Notes: generated from the sequence alone by a model not told the origin. A stretch of DNA of 64,000 bases from Bacteroidota bacterium (GCA_024279425.1 JAJRRO010000116.1:62001-126000), one strand, 5' to 3'; numbered from the stretch's first letter, positions 33,745-43,260 are shown. Program-made: numbers and translations.

Positions 33745-36183
33745 ATGAAATACTTCCAATTACTACTTATTTTCGCAACCCTGCCGATATTGGCCCAACA
33801 TGAGCACCATCAGGTAAGTACAGGAGCCATTCCAATAATTGCCCAGGTAGAACCTCAACCTTTTATGGCCAATGCTGCTCGGATAGATGAGGCCATGACC
33901 TTTGTGGGCAATCCTTTCCCAATAGATGTCTCCAAAGAAATCAAGGTTTTGCAGCGTAAAGCATATGATGCCAAGATGGTTCAAAGAATCCAGGAATTGC
34001 TGGATCCCTATTGTTTGGCTTTTGTACAGATAAACCCGGAGAGTAGGGTAAAAGTACAGCAAGGGGCGGCAACTCCATTATTAATGCAAGAAGGCTGGAC
34101 TTCCTATTTGATAAAAGTACATAACGAAGCTCATATTACGGCAGAGCTGGTGCCAGAAAGCCCAAACGCAAAACCAGTACTACATAGGTCCACAAGTGCA
34201 CATCGCATGAAGCCTGAAAATGCACTTTCCCTAGGAGAGATCGATAATCAATTTATTGAAATGGCGATGTATCAAGGTAGGCCATTGCGCAAGAATTTGT
34301 CGGGATTGGGGGTAGAATATTTTATTCTGCAAATGTATACACGAGACAAGGGAAAACGTGAAGTTAAGTTAGGTTTTAATGTGGGACAGGGAACCCAGGA
34401 TATTGGTTTTAGGAATACGGTTCCTATTTTATTTGATGTGCTACCGGCCGTAAAAGTCGTTTTCAATATAAAAGATGATGATGGCTCCCCAACAATGGCC
34501 TCATTTGTAATTACCGACGGTCTGGAGCGATTCGGTAATGGCGAACAGCATCCTAAAATTGATGATTATCGAATTGGTAGGGCCCGCAGTCAACATTGGC
34601 AGGAAAGATTGAAAGACGGGATTGAATATCAATTACCTATAGAAAAGCAACTCCGGGGTATTTTCCCCTTACCGTCCAGAAGGTTGGCGTCGAAGGATGA
34701 ATTCCCTGACTTTTTCTTTCAGCCACAGGTTTACCGTTTTGATGGGGAACATGTTATGCTTCCCCCAGGTCTATATTTCGTTCAATATGGAAGAGGCCCC
34801 GAATACAGAACTAAGTACAGCGTATTGGAAGTCCCTGATGGGGTTGAGCAAATGAACACGGAATTTCAACTCGAGCGATGGATTCAAATGACCAATCTGG
34901 GTTGGTACAGCGCTGATCATCACATTCATGCCGCCGGTTGCTCACATTATGAAAGTCCAGCAGAGGGAGTCCTTCCAGAACACATGTGGCGACAGGTATT
35001 GGGTGAAGATTTGAATATGGGCAATAACCTTACTTGGGGTCCCAGCTGGTATTTTCAAAAACAATTTTTTACTGGGGAAAATTACAAATTGTCTAATAAA
35101 GAAAACATCATGCGCTATGATGTGGAGGTATCTGGATTTCCATCGTCACATGCTGGCCATATTGTTTTGTTAAACCTGAAAGAAGATGATTATCCGAATA
35201 CCACCCTTGTGGAGGAATGGCCTAGTTGGACCTTACCCGTCTTAAAATGGGCGAAAAATCAGGGTGGGATTACCGGGTATGCCCACTCCGGATGGGGACT
35301 TGAACCCATAGAAGCGACCAAAGAGCTGCCAAATTATATTTTACCAAAAATGGATGGAATCGGTGCCAATGAATTTATCGTTACCGTTACCCATGGTTTA
35401 ATTGATTTTTATTCGGCAGGTGATACGCCTCTTCCAGCCGAATTGAATATGTGGTATCACGTACTCAATTCCGGGTTTAAAACCCGAATTAGTGGTGAAA
35501 CGGATTTCCCCTGTATTTCGGATGAAAAAGTAGGGCGTGCAAGAATATATGCCGAACTGGAGAACGGTCTTGATTTTAATGCATATATGAAGGCTTTGGT
35601 TAAAGGTAGAAGTTATGTTTCGGACGGTTATTCTCATTTAATCGATTTTGAAGTAAACGACCAAAGATTGGGAATAGGGGAGAGCACACTAAAATTAGAG
35701 AGAGGTTCTAAGGTGGATATAAAGGTAAAAGCAGCGGCGTTTCTAGTGGAGGAGCAGGACGAGACCGGTCGGGTAATTGCAGCATTAACCCCCTATCAGT
35801 CGCCCTATTGGCATGTTGAACGCAGCCGACAAGGTACTTCTCGTAATGTAGTGGTCGAAGTGTTAATGAATGGAGAAGTAATCGCTGAGGAAACCATTAC
35901 TGCAGATGGGAATTGGGATGAGCTTACATTTACAGCCTCAGTAGACAAGTCTTGTTGGCTGGCAACCCGTATTAAATACAGTTCCCATACCAATCCTATA
36001 TTTATTGAAGTGGATCATAAACCCATACGGGTCAAAGCCAGTGCAGAATGGTGCCGGGCTTCGATAGAGCAATGCTGGGAGCAAAAAAACAGTCGTTTTA
36101 GACCGGAAGAGTTAAAAGCCGCCAAAAAAGGCTATGACTTTGCTCGGGAAGCGTATGACCAAATTATAATGGAAAGTGAGTAA
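33745..36183 (+). CDS. CehA/McbA-family (PHP-type) metallohydrolase, exported
   Basis: Start chosen at 33745 (812 aa) because MKYFQLLLIFATLPILAQ is a clean signal; the frame begins at 33733. The N-terminal 380 residues are mostly beta and uncharacterised. The metal-binding PHP motif SADHHIH at 389-395 begins the catalytic domain, with YAHSGWG and GETDFP supplying later ligands, then a beta-rich C-terminus. CehA and McbA hydrolyse carbaryl and related esters, but the wider family has other substrates, so only a metal-dependent hydrolase can be claimed. It is monocistronic, and a MITE lies 11 nt after the stop. Confidence 0.84.
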   Translation: MKYFQLLLIFATLPILAQHEHHQVSTGAIPIIAQVEPQPFMANAARIDEAMTFVGNPFPIDVSKEIKVLQRKAYDAKMVQRIQELLDPYCLAFVQINPESRVKVQQGAATPLLMQEGWTSYLIKVHNEAHITAELVPESPNAKPVLHRSTSAHRMKPENALSLGEIDNQFIEMAMYQGRPLRKNLSGLGVEYFILQMYTRDKGKREVKLGFNVGQGTQDIGFRNTVPILFDVLPAVKVVFNIKDDDGSPTMASFVITDGLERFGNGEQHPKIDDYRIGRARSQHWQERLKDGIEYQLPIEKQLRGIFPLPSRRLASKDEFPDFFFQPQVYRFDGEHVMLPPGLYFVQYGRGPEYRTKYSVLEVPDGVEQMNTEFQLERWIQMTNLGWYSADHHIHAAGCSHYESPAEGVLPEHMWRQVLGEDLNMGNNLTWGPSWYFQKQFFTGENYKLSNKENIMRYDVEVSGFPSSHAGHIVLLNLKEDDYPNTTLVEEWPSWTLPVLKWAKNQGGITGYAHSGWGLEPIEATKELPNYILPKMDGIGANEFIVTVTHGLIDFYSAGDTPLPAELNMWYHVLNSGFKTRISGETDFPCISDEKVGRARIYAELENGLDFNAYMKALVKGRSYVSDGYSHLIDFEVNDQRLGIGESTLKLERGSKVDIKVKAAAFLVEEQDETGRVIAALTPYQSPYWHVERSRQGTSRNVVVEVLMNGEVIAEETITADGNWDELTFTASVDKSCWLATRIKYSSHTNPIFIEVDHKPIRVKASAEWCRASIEQCWEQKNSRFRPEELKAAKKGYDFAREAYDQIIMESE

Positions 36184-36194
36184 TAAAAGATCAA

Positions 36195-36354
36195 GAGACT
36201 GTTTTGAATTTTATGATTGAAATTTGTATAGGCCATTTTTGATGCAACATGGGATAAAATAGATGATAATAGCAGTGCTCCTAGAAGAGATTTTAACAAA
36301 ATGGTGCGCAAAAAGAGTCATAGAAAAACAATTGATAGAGTTCAAAACAGTCTC
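36195..36354. mobile_element. MITE copy 1 (160 bp)
   Basis: The ends are GAGACTGTTTTGAA and its inverted counterpart TTCAAAACAGTCTC. The internal arms and a core of about 65 bp are shared with copies at 43981 and 58595. There is no coding capacity, so it would need a transposase elsewhere. The flanking trinucleotides (CAA, TAA) do not match. Confidence 0.85.
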
Positions 36355-36558
36355 TAAGGATTTATTTCAAGATGGGTATTCACATTGAAAAAGGAAATAC
36401 ATGAATACCATATCAGGAATGAATCCTTGATCCCGATGGCCCTGGGTATGAGTGTTGTGCATCCAACAAGAATCGGCACCTGGATACCCTATTAATTTTG
36501 AGTGATACCGCTGGTAACCAAAGCATATCTTTGCTATTCCATGGAAAGGTCGCAAATT

Positions 36559-37272
36559 ATGAACAAGATGGCTTTAACACCCCTAATCGTACTTTTGATG
36601 GGCTGTGGTAGTCTATTGGGTCAAACGGACTACAAGGCTCAAAGGGAACAAATGGTAAAAAAGCAACTGCAAGCCAGGGATATTAATGACTTTGCCACGC
36701 TTTCGGCCATGTTGAACGTACCAAGACATGAATTTGTACTCGAAAATTTGAGAATACGGGCCTATTCGGATGGCCCCTTGCCCATTGGTAATGGCCAAAC
36801 TATTTCACAGCCTTATATCGTGGCCTTTATGACCCAGGCGCTCCATTTAAAATCAGACCACCGTGTACTTGAAATCGGAACTGGATCCGGCTATCAGGCT
36901 GCAGTATTGGCTAAAATCGTGGACTCCGTGTACACCATTGAAATTGTGGAGGACTTGGCCACATCAGCAAAAAAAAGATTGAAAGATCTGGGTTATCCCA
37001 ATGTAATAGTCAAGTTTGGGGACGGTTACCATGGGTTACCATCTAAAGCCCCCTTCGATGCCATTATGGTTACTGCCGGTGCCGATTCGATTCCCCAACC
37101 CCTAGTTGATCAATTGAAGGTCGGCGGAAGAATGATAATCCCCATAGGCCCTCATCATGGAATCCGCCAATTGGTGCTGATCACCAAAAAGAAAAACAAG
37201 GTACTTACCAAGAGCCTCATGCCCGTGCGTTTTGTTCCGTTTACCAGAAATACTAAAATCAAATCGTATTAG
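36559..37272 (+). CDS. pcm: Protein-L-isoaspartate O-methyltransferase, exported lipoprotein form
   Basis: I start at 36559, where MNKMALTPLIVLLMGC is a lipoprotein signal with Cys16; the frame reaches back to 36502. The remainder is a complete Pcm: an AREQMVKKQL-like helix, FVLENLRIRAYSDGPLPIGNGQTIS, the SAM-binding VLEIGTGSGYQAAVL and VGGRMIIPIG. Pcm uses S-adenosylmethionine to repair isoaspartyl residues. Exported flavobacterial Pcm homologues are puzzling, because SAM is cytoplasmic. It is monocistronic. Confidence 0.9.
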   Translation: MNKMALTPLIVLLMGCGSLLGQTDYKAQREQMVKKQLQARDINDFATLSAMLNVPRHEFVLENLRIRAYSDGPLPIGNGQTISQPYIVAFMTQALHLKSDHRVLEIGTGSGYQAAVLAKIVDSVYTIEIVEDLATSAKKRLKDLGYPNVIVKFGDGYHGLPSKAPFDAIMVTAGADSIPQPLVDQLKVGGRMIIPIGPHHGIRQLVLITKKKNKVLTKSLMPVRFVPFTRNTKIKSY

Positions 37273-37867
37273 AGTGTGGTTTCCTGAGCTCTTTTGCCTT
37301 GGAATAAACACTCTTTTTACGAAGCAACGACCACGTTCGACCCAAGCTTTATACCAAGGTTTGATAGGAGAGCAGTATAATGCCAGCCTGCTAATAGACA
37401 GATACTTGAATGGGCCATGTTCGTAAAATTAGTGATGGCAAACCTAGATTTTGCAATACAGTTAATAATTAGGGATAATCTATCCCTATAGATTCTGTGT
37501 TAAATATCAAGGTGTTTTGGTTAATATTGTTTTCTAAAATGGCTATAAGCTAGTTTGTTAAAGGGCATTTTCTTCATTTGTGTTGGATGCCCTTTTTTCT
37601 TGGTAGTGGTCTTGATAGGTCGATTTGTTTTTAAATATTGCGAAGATAATTTTGCTGAGATTTGGTATTCCGTTGCTCCAGTGAAAAATGAAATACATAC
37701 TAATAAAAATGCCTTTTCCTTACTAATAATTACAATTGGCCGTGTTTAAACCGAAGTGGTTGTATCTGTAATTGATTAAGTCAATTTCGAATACAATAAA
37801 AAACACTGTATTTACGACAAGTGGTTCAGAATAAAGATGTAGTTTCGCGCCTTGTAAAAATGAGTCT
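37273..37867. other. Intergenic stretch of about 600 bp
   Basis: No gene supported. Open stretches at 37232-37426 and 37555-37749 lack family features. The first overlaps the end of pcm and reads like a fragment (TKQRPRSTQALYQGLIG), possibly decayed coding sequence. Confidence 0.35.
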
Positions 37868-38317
37868 ATGAAGCGCATAAGTCAATATAAGAAGCTATTC
37901 GGTATAGAAAAAGAGATTGATCTTAAAATACTGAAAACACGTTACCGTAATTTGGTGAAAGAATGGCATCCTGATAAGTTTCACGAAGGCGATTCTAAAC
38001 GTGAAGAGGCAGAGATAAATAGCCGCAATATAATTGATGGGTATCATTTTTTGGTGGGTATAGCTCCTGAAACCATAGCTGCAAACTTAGAAGCCTATAC
38101 CGAAACAATAACAACTTCTGGTATAGCAGATTACGTCCACAAAGGTTTGGTATTAGAAATCACCTTTTTGGATGGAACGATTTACGAGTATTTTGGAGTC
38201 ACAAAGCCCATATATGTAAAGATGGTTAATTCTAATAAATTGAATCGTTTCGCTAAACGCACCATCTACCCTAATTACACCTACAGAAAATCAAAACGCA
38301 CGCTTCAAGAGGCTTAA
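37868..38317 (+). CDS. J-domain protein with C-terminal KTSC domain
   Basis: A 149-residue protein. Residues 5-65 form a J domain with the essential HPD in KEWHPDKFHEG, which stimulates Hsp70 ATPase. Residues 85-145 form a KTSC domain (LEITFLDGTIYEYFGVTKPIY, FAKRTIYPNYTYRK), a small domain also found beside lysyl-tRNA synthetases and RNA-binding proteins. This combination suggests delivery of a particular client or RNA complex to DnaK. It lies 122 nt before a DEAD-box helicase. Confidence 0.88.
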   Translation: MKRISQYKKLFGIEKEIDLKILKTRYRNLVKEWHPDKFHEGDSKREEAEINSRNIIDGYHFLVGIAPETIAANLEAYTETITTSGIADYVHKGLVLEITFLDGTIYEYFGVTKPIYVKMVNSNKLNRFAKRTIYPNYTYRKSKRTLQEA

Positions 38318-38417
38318 GATATAGGTATTATCTGATTACTCATCGAAGTCTTTTTTTTATCGACCTATTAAAAAGAATTAGCGCACCAATTTACATGATT
38401 CTCGGACTTCGTGTAGC

Positions 38418-38425
38418 TATTTTTG
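38418..38425 (+). promoter_or_regulatory. Possible -7 element TATTTTTG
   Basis: It matches the Bacteroidota -7 consensus TAnnTTTG 14 nt before the helicase ATG. No TTTG is seen at the expected -33 distance, so support is weak. Confidence 0.3.
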
Positions 38426-38439
38426 CTTAAATTTATTGT

Positions 38440-39771
38440 ATGTCAAAACATTTTTCTGATTTAGGAATTAACGAACAACTACTACAAAGTTTAGTCGATT
38501 TAAATATTTCTGTTCCCACAGATATTCAAAAGAAAACAATTCCAATACTATTAAATCAAAAAGAGGATGTAGTTGCTTTGGCAAAAACGGGAACAGGCAA
38601 AACCGCAGCATTCGGGTTGCCTTTACTACAATTGATTGATCCAGAAAATACCAAGGTACAGGCAGTAATATTGGCTCCTACGCGAGAATTAGGACAACAA
38701 ATTTATACGAACTTGGTGTCTTTTATTGCTCATAGTCCATCTATTTCTATTGCTTCTGTTTGTGGAGGTATTCCCATTAAACCCCAAATAGGACGCTTAA
38801 AAAAAGCGACACATATTGTAGTGGCAACTCCAGGGCGATTAATTGATTTAGTACAGCGTAAGGCCGTCATCATTCAAAACTTGAAGTATTTAGTCTTAGA
38901 TGAAGCTGATGAGATGGTAAGCGCATTAAAAAAAGACCTGGATATTATTGTTAAGGAAATTCCTAAATCAAGAAGAACGCTATTATTTACGGCAACCATG
39001 CCAGGCGGCGTAAAACAATTGGTACAGAATTATATGTCAAAACATGTGGTGCACCTAGCAGCAGATATGGCAAGGGCGGGGCATCAAGGTATCGATCATA
39101 AATACGTGGTAGTTGAACCCATAGAAAAGCTAGAAGTATTGCTTCACTTTCTAAATTCTAAAGAAGGGGAACGAGGTATTATTTTCTGTAAAACCAAGGC
39201 GGCCGTTAATAAATTAGCGAAGAAATTGGCCATTAACAAGTTCTCATCCGGTGCTATCCATGGGAGTTTAACCCAAGGTATACGCGACAGGATCATGGGG
39301 CAATTTAGAGAAGGTTTTATCGATATTTTAGTAGCTACCGACCTAGCTGCTCGTGGTATTGATGTTAAAGAAATATCCTATGTTGTAAATTATCATTTAC
39401 CAGACACCTATGATGCCTATGTGCATAGAAGTGGTCGCACTGCTAGAGCAGGTGCAAAGGGACTTTCATTAACCATTTTACAAAAAGAAGAAGTTGAAGA
39501 TATTACTCATTTCGAACAAGAATTAGGCATTGTTTTTAATGAATCCATAAAAGCGGACGCGCAAAGCATAGCAGAAAATAATGGTTTATTATGGGCAAAA
39601 AAAATATTTAAGACCAAACCTAATCGTGAGGTGTCTGAAGATTTTAAAGCTAAGGTAAAAACTATATTTCATCATTTGACGAAAGAAGAATTGATAGAAA
39701 AAGTACTTGCCGATTATTTGACACAGAACACTACTGCAAATTCAAAAACAGAGGCTTCTCAAAAGAAGTGA
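38440..39771 (+). CDS. DEAD-box RNA helicase
   Basis: A 443-residue protein with all helicase motifs: Q motif PTDIQKKTIP, motif I AKTGTGKTA, Ia APTRELG, Ib TPGR, II LDEADE, III TAT in place of SAT, V VATDLAARGID and VI HRSGRTARAG. The short C-terminus (about 65 residues, ending NSKTEASQKK) is charged and lacks a known RNA-binding domain. ATP-dependent RNA unwinding is expected. It is the first gene of a two-helicase unit; the second begins 5 nt after the stop. Confidence 0.94.
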   Translation: MSKHFSDLGINEQLLQSLVDLNISVPTDIQKKTIPILLNQKEDVVALAKTGTGKTAAFGLPLLQLIDPENTKVQAVILAPTRELGQQIYTNLVSFIAHSPSISIASVCGGIPIKPQIGRLKKATHIVVATPGRLIDLVQRKAVIIQNLKYLVLDEADEMVSALKKDLDIIVKEIPKSRRTLLFTATMPGGVKQLVQNYMSKHVVHLAADMARAGHQGIDHKYVVVEPIEKLEVLLHFLNSKEGERGIIFCKTKAAVNKLAKKLAINKFSSGAIHGSLTQGIRDRIMGQFREGFIDILVATDLAARGIDVKEISYVVNYHLPDTYDAYVHRSGRTARAGAKGLSLTILQKEEVEDITHFEQELGIVFNESIKADAQSIAENNGLLWAKKIFKTKPNREVSEDFKAKVKTIFHHLTKEELIEKVLADYLTQNTTANSKTEASQKK

Positions 39772-39776
39772 TACCA

Positions 39777-41090
39777 ATGGCCAATAGCATTCGAAAACAA
39801 CAAGATATTTTAGAAAAATTAAAAATATATGCATTGAATCCAATGCAAGAAGAAGCCCTTGCTGTCATTGAAAAAAATACGAATACCGTTCTTCTTTCTC
39901 CTACGGGTACAGGCAAGACCTTGGCTTTTCTATTGCCTATTATTAAAACATTAGATCCAGAATGTACACAAGTACAGGCGTTGATTCTAGTACCATCTAG
40001 AGAATTGGCCATACAAATTGAACAAGTAGTTCGTACTATGGGTTCTGGTTTTAAGGTAAATGCCGTTTATGGCGGAAGACCCATGTCCAAGGATAAAATT
40101 GAAATTAAACATACTCCTGCTATTTTAATAGGAACACCAGGTAGAATATTAGATCATTTTAGGAATGATCGTTTTTCTAAGGCAAGTATTAAAACACTTA
40201 TATTAGATGAGTTTGATAAGTCATTAGAAGATGGTTTTGAGGATGAAATGAAAGGTATTATAAGTCAATTACCTAGTATAAATAAGCGCATTCTAACATC
40301 TGCTACTCAAGGCGTTACTATTCCAGGTTTTGTGCGATTGGATAAGCCGTACATACTAAATTATTCAAAAGAAAGAACAGCATCAAAATTGGCTATTAAA
40401 ACGGTGGTTTCCCCAATTAAGAATAAATTGAGAACCTTGTTGGATTTGGTACAACATATTGGCAATGAACCCGGAATTATTTTCTGCAATTTAAGAGAAA
40501 GTATAGTCCAAGTAAGTGCTTTTTTAGAGCGGAATAAAATTAGTCATGCTTGCTTTTCTGGTGGTATGGAACAAAAAGATAGAGAACGGGCTTTAATTAA
40601 ATTTAGAAACGGAACCTGTCAAGTATTGATTGCCACAGATTTGGCTGCTAGAGGCATAGATATTCCAGAAATGAAATACATCATTCATTATGAATTACCT
40701 CGACATGAAGAAGAATTTATTCATAGAAATGGCAGAACAGCTAGAGTCAATGCAAAAGGAACGGCTTATATATTGAAATGGGAAAACGAACGACTGCCCG
40801 AATTCATTAAAAATGTCAAAGGTGTAAATATTTCGAAAAAAGCACCCTATAAGCCACAATTCTGGGAAACCTTATTTATTTCTGGTGGACGAAAAGATAA
40901 GATTTCCAAAGGTGATATTGCTGGTTTATTTTTTAAACAAGGTGCTATTCATAAAGACCAATTAGGGACTATTGAGCTAAAGCAAGATTGTGCATTTGTT
41001 GCCGTTCCGCTATCGATTGCAAATCAATTGGTAAATAAATTAAACAATACCCGATTAAAAAAGAAAAAGGTTCGTGTAACACTATTATAA
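39777..41090 (+). CDS. DEAD-box helicase (DEFD variant) with DbpA-like RNA-binding C-terminus
   Basis: Start at ATG 39777 (437 aa), 5 nt after the previous stop; a GTG at 39768 overlapping that stop is an alternative. The motifs are SPTGTGKT, VPSRELA, GTPGR, a motif II of LDEFD instead of DEAD, SATQ, ATDLAARGID and HRNGRTAR. The last 70 residues (GRKDKISKGDIAGLFFKQGA, then CAFVAVPLSIANQLVNKLNN) resemble the DbpA RNA-recognition domain, which binds 23S rRNA hairpin 92. A ribosome-assembly role is therefore plausible. Paralogy with the upstream helicase suggests an old duplication. Confidence 0.9.
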   Translation: MANSIRKQQDILEKLKIYALNPMQEEALAVIEKNTNTVLLSPTGTGKTLAFLLPIIKTLDPECTQVQALILVPSRELAIQIEQVVRTMGSGFKVNAVYGGRPMSKDKIEIKHTPAILIGTPGRILDHFRNDRFSKASIKTLILDEFDKSLEDGFEDEMKGIISQLPSINKRILTSATQGVTIPGFVRLDKPYILNYSKERTASKLAIKTVVSPIKNKLRTLLDLVQHIGNEPGIIFCNLRESIVQVSAFLERNKISHACFSGGMEQKDRERALIKFRNGTCQVLIATDLAARGIDIPEMKYIIHYELPRHEEEFIHRNGRTARVNAKGTAYILKWENERLPEFIKNVKGVNISKKAPYKPQFWETLFISGGRKDKISKGDIAGLFFKQGAIHKDQLGTIELKQDCAFVAVPLSIANQLVNKLNNTRLKKKKVRVTLL

Positions 41091-41098
41091 GATGATAC

Positions 41099-41116
41099 TC
41101 CCGATGGTTATCGGGA
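41099..41116. repeat. Short palindrome TCCCGAT...ATCGGGA
   Basis: A 7-bp stem with GGTT loop 9 nt after the helicase stop. It shares its core with the 22-bp palindrome at 33305 and lacks a T-tract. Confidence 0.5.
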
Positions 41117-41429
41117 TTGGAAAATAGGTTCCAAAAAGTTTTTTGTAACGCCGATCTTTTGAGAATATAGACGTGTTCAAGAACGTTTCTTCTGTTTAAA
41201 GATTGAGAGACTGTTTAAAATTTAGGTTCAAATTCCTAAAACATAAAGCAAGCGTAACAGAAATTATACCAAATGGATTTTAAAATGATTGATAATAAAT
41301 TTGAATTATATTTTCTTTAGGTGAGATATAAAATATAAGCATAGCCTTAGTTACGGTTCTATTTTATATTGAAATATAAAGGGAATAGGAACGAATTTAA
41401 TCGATTGTTTTGAATTTTATTTGGTATTA
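41117..41429. other. Intergenic stretch between convergent genes
   Basis: AT-rich with no gene. It contains GAGACTGTTTAAAATT near 41209 and a TGTTTTGAATTTTAT near 41407, each resembling MITE ends, but the arms and core are not recognisable, so at most a heavily decayed copy. Confidence 0.3.
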
Positions 41430-42050
41430 TTACCCCTCGTCCATTGTAACATACCGAGCACGTTCCATAAAATACTCATCTAAGCGCTTTAGTTTTGGAT
41501 GTAGGTTTTCTGAATACACCACATACTGACATTTTTTTATGCTTTGTGCCGTTGTCGTCAAAGCCGTATAAGCACTTTTATGTGCTAAAAAATCGGCATC
41601 GTCTATACTGCATATTTTTAATTCTGAAATGCTTACCCCATTACTTAATAACAGTTTATGAAAGGTTTTTGGTGTGGTAATAAGAATGTCGATTCCCAAA
41701 TAAATTTCTGACTTTTGAACATCTATATGTAATTCTTCATAGCTGGCATAGACCCTTAGTGAACTGTATTTGGTGTATTTTAAAAAGGCATCGTACGATG
41801 CCAAGGCGTTACTTTTGTTTTCAACGATTACCACAGCTCTTGGCGCGTTTCCTACAGCCTCACAATTTAGTTTATGCAAGGTAGTAAGTATTAGGGTCGT
41901 AGTTTTTCCGCTGTCTTTAGGTGCAGTACAGAAGGCATTGGCACCACTTTTTATAACGGGAATACTACCTTTTTGAAAAGGGTTGGGGGTGTCTATAGAC
42001 AAACGTTCTAAAGCTTCAAGCAAATGGGAATGTAATTTTTTAAATGGCAT
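41430..42050 (-). CDS. Degenerate single-RecA-domain DEAD-box-like protein
   Basis: Start chosen at 42050 (206 aa, MPFKKLHSHLLEALERL); the frame reaches 42074. It covers only the first RecA lobe: a Q-like TPNPFQKGSIP, Walker A APKDSGKTT, TTPKTFHKLL in place of TPGR, and SIDDADFL where DEAD is expected. Motif III and the whole second lobe are missing, so unwinding is unlikely. It is convergent with the two full helicases. I infer a regulatory or adaptor role, or a decaying truncation; the intact frame and clean end argue against recent damage. Confidence 0.7.
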   Translation of the reverse strand: MPFKKLHSHLLEALERLSIDTPNPFQKGSIPVIKSGANAFCTAPKDSGKTTTLILTTLHKLNCEAVGNAPRAVVIVENKSNALASYDAFLKYTKYSSLRVYASYEELHIDVQKSEIYLGIDILITTPKTFHKLLLSNGVSISELKICSIDDADFLAHKSAYTALTTTAQSIKKCQYVVYSENLHPKLKRLDEYFMERARYVTMDEG

Positions 42051-42218
42051 ACCTTTTATGTAATGAAATTGCACTGTTAAACCTAAGCGTTTTGATACTA
42101 CAAATATACTGCCCTGGAACGGTAAAGGTAAAGATGGACAAAAAATAGAGCTAAAAACTGCTTAAAAAAAGTTTCCTGACCCTGTTCGTAGTTTTAATAA
42201 AAGCTACAGAGTTAAGGG

Positions 42219-42360
42219 ATATTTTACATAATAGAATTATAGCTATCATTTATTCGACTTTTGTGGTATTTCGCCAGCGCGCCATCTTTCTTGATTATTG
42301 CTTCAGCCACTGGCTAAACCCATAATACAAAATGTTCTATAATTTATATTATGTAAAATA
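42219..42360. mobile_element. MITE-like element with about 23-bp inverted arms
   Basis: The left arm 42219-42242 and right arm 42337-42360 are inverted repeats (22 matched bases with one small interruption, core TATTATGTAAAATA). They enclose the dispersed repeat at 42282-42335. There is no coding capacity. No transposase or second full copy is visible in the window. Confidence 0.5.
42282..42335. repeat. Dispersed repeat, copy 2
   Basis: Matches 33371-33424 at 48 of 54 positions. Here it sits inside the inverted arms of the 42219-42360 element. Confidence 0.6.
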
Positions 42361-42399
42361 GAATAAAACAAACCACAAGTACGCACCAGTATACTCCCC

Positions 42400-43260
42400 T
42401 TAATTGTGCCTCTCCCGTCTCAATAGTAAATTCTTGTACCAGATATTCAACAATATGCTCAAGATAATCAACAGCATACCGGCCAAACTCCATAAGGAAT
42501 ACCGTTCGTCCAAAAACGTGACACCTACGATTACTACAAATATGACTTCTATATATTTTATGGGCGCGATTAGATTGGTTTCCACCATCTGAAGTGCCTT
42601 GGTCATAAACAACTGCCCAAAATAGCCAAAAATACCCAAACTCAGTAACAATACGGTATCTGTGGTACTGGGGGTTTTCCAACTAAAAAGGCATCCGACT
42701 CCACCAACCAAGGCGGCAATGCACATAAAATAATTCACGATGACCACCGGATGTTCCTTGGTACCTAATTTACGGATGATGATAAATACCAACCCCCCAA
42801 ATATGGCTGATAATAGAATCAATAGCAATCCTATGAGTGGAATGCTGTCATCCAAGCCTTTTATGACCAATACGCCCATAAAAGCCATTAAAATAAACAA
42901 CCATTGCAGCGGGTGAATTCGTTCCCTTAATATTACCGTGGCGAAAAGGGTGGCGAAAATTGGAGCAATATAACGTAAAGCCACTGCCGATCCTATAGGG
43001 AGATAGTGTACAGCTATAAAGAACAAAAGCATGGATGCGGCCCCCATTAGGCCCCGAAGCACTAATAATTTTCTATGGGTACCCAAAATAGGAATCCCCC
43101 TTTGTAGCAAAAAGCCAAAGGTAAAGAACAAGGAACCTACCGATCTAAAAAATACTAATTGATAGCCGTTGTACTCAGTCAGGTACTTTAAAAGCCCGTT
43201 CATGCCCGTAAAGGCCAAAGTACTCAATACCATAAACAAAATGGCCCTTTTTGTATGCAT
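42400..43260 (-). CDS. EamA/DMT-family transporter
   Basis: A 286-residue, ten-helix protein with two EamA repeats (TKRAILFMVLSTLAFTGMNGLLKY at the start; LRYIAPIFATLFATVILRERIHPLQW closing repeat one; APIKYIEVIFVVIVGVTFLDERY closing repeat two). It is only distantly related to the 6610 transporter. Probably a metabolite exporter with unknown substrate. Monocistronic. Confidence 0.9.
   Translation of the reverse strand: MHTKRAILFMVLSTLAFTGMNGLLKYLTEYNGYQLVFFRSVGSLFFTFGFLLQRGIPILGTHRKLLVLRGLMGAASMLLFFIAVHYLPIGSAVALRYIAPIFATLFATVILRERIHPLQWLFILMAFMGVLVIKGLDDSIPLIGLLLILLSAIFGGLVFIIIRKLGTKEHPVVIVNYFMCIAALVGGVGCLFSWKTPSTTDTVLLLSLGIFGYFGQLFMTKALQMVETNLIAPIKYIEVIFVVIVGVTFLDERYSLWSLAGMLLIILSILLNIWYKNLLLRRERHN

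Noticed and set aside
37232-37426. 64-codon frame after pcm
   Set aside because: It overlaps the pcm end and has no start context, signal or recognisable domain. It is treated as non-coding or a remnant.
41205-41420. Fourth copy of the 160-bp MITE
   Set aside because: Only short end-like matches (GAGACTGTTT and TGTTTTGAATTT) are present; the arms and core cannot be aligned.
42400-42682. Alternative minus frame of 112 codons inside the second EamA gene
   Set aside because: It is a shadow of the EamA coding frame, whose ten helices and repeat motifs are clear.
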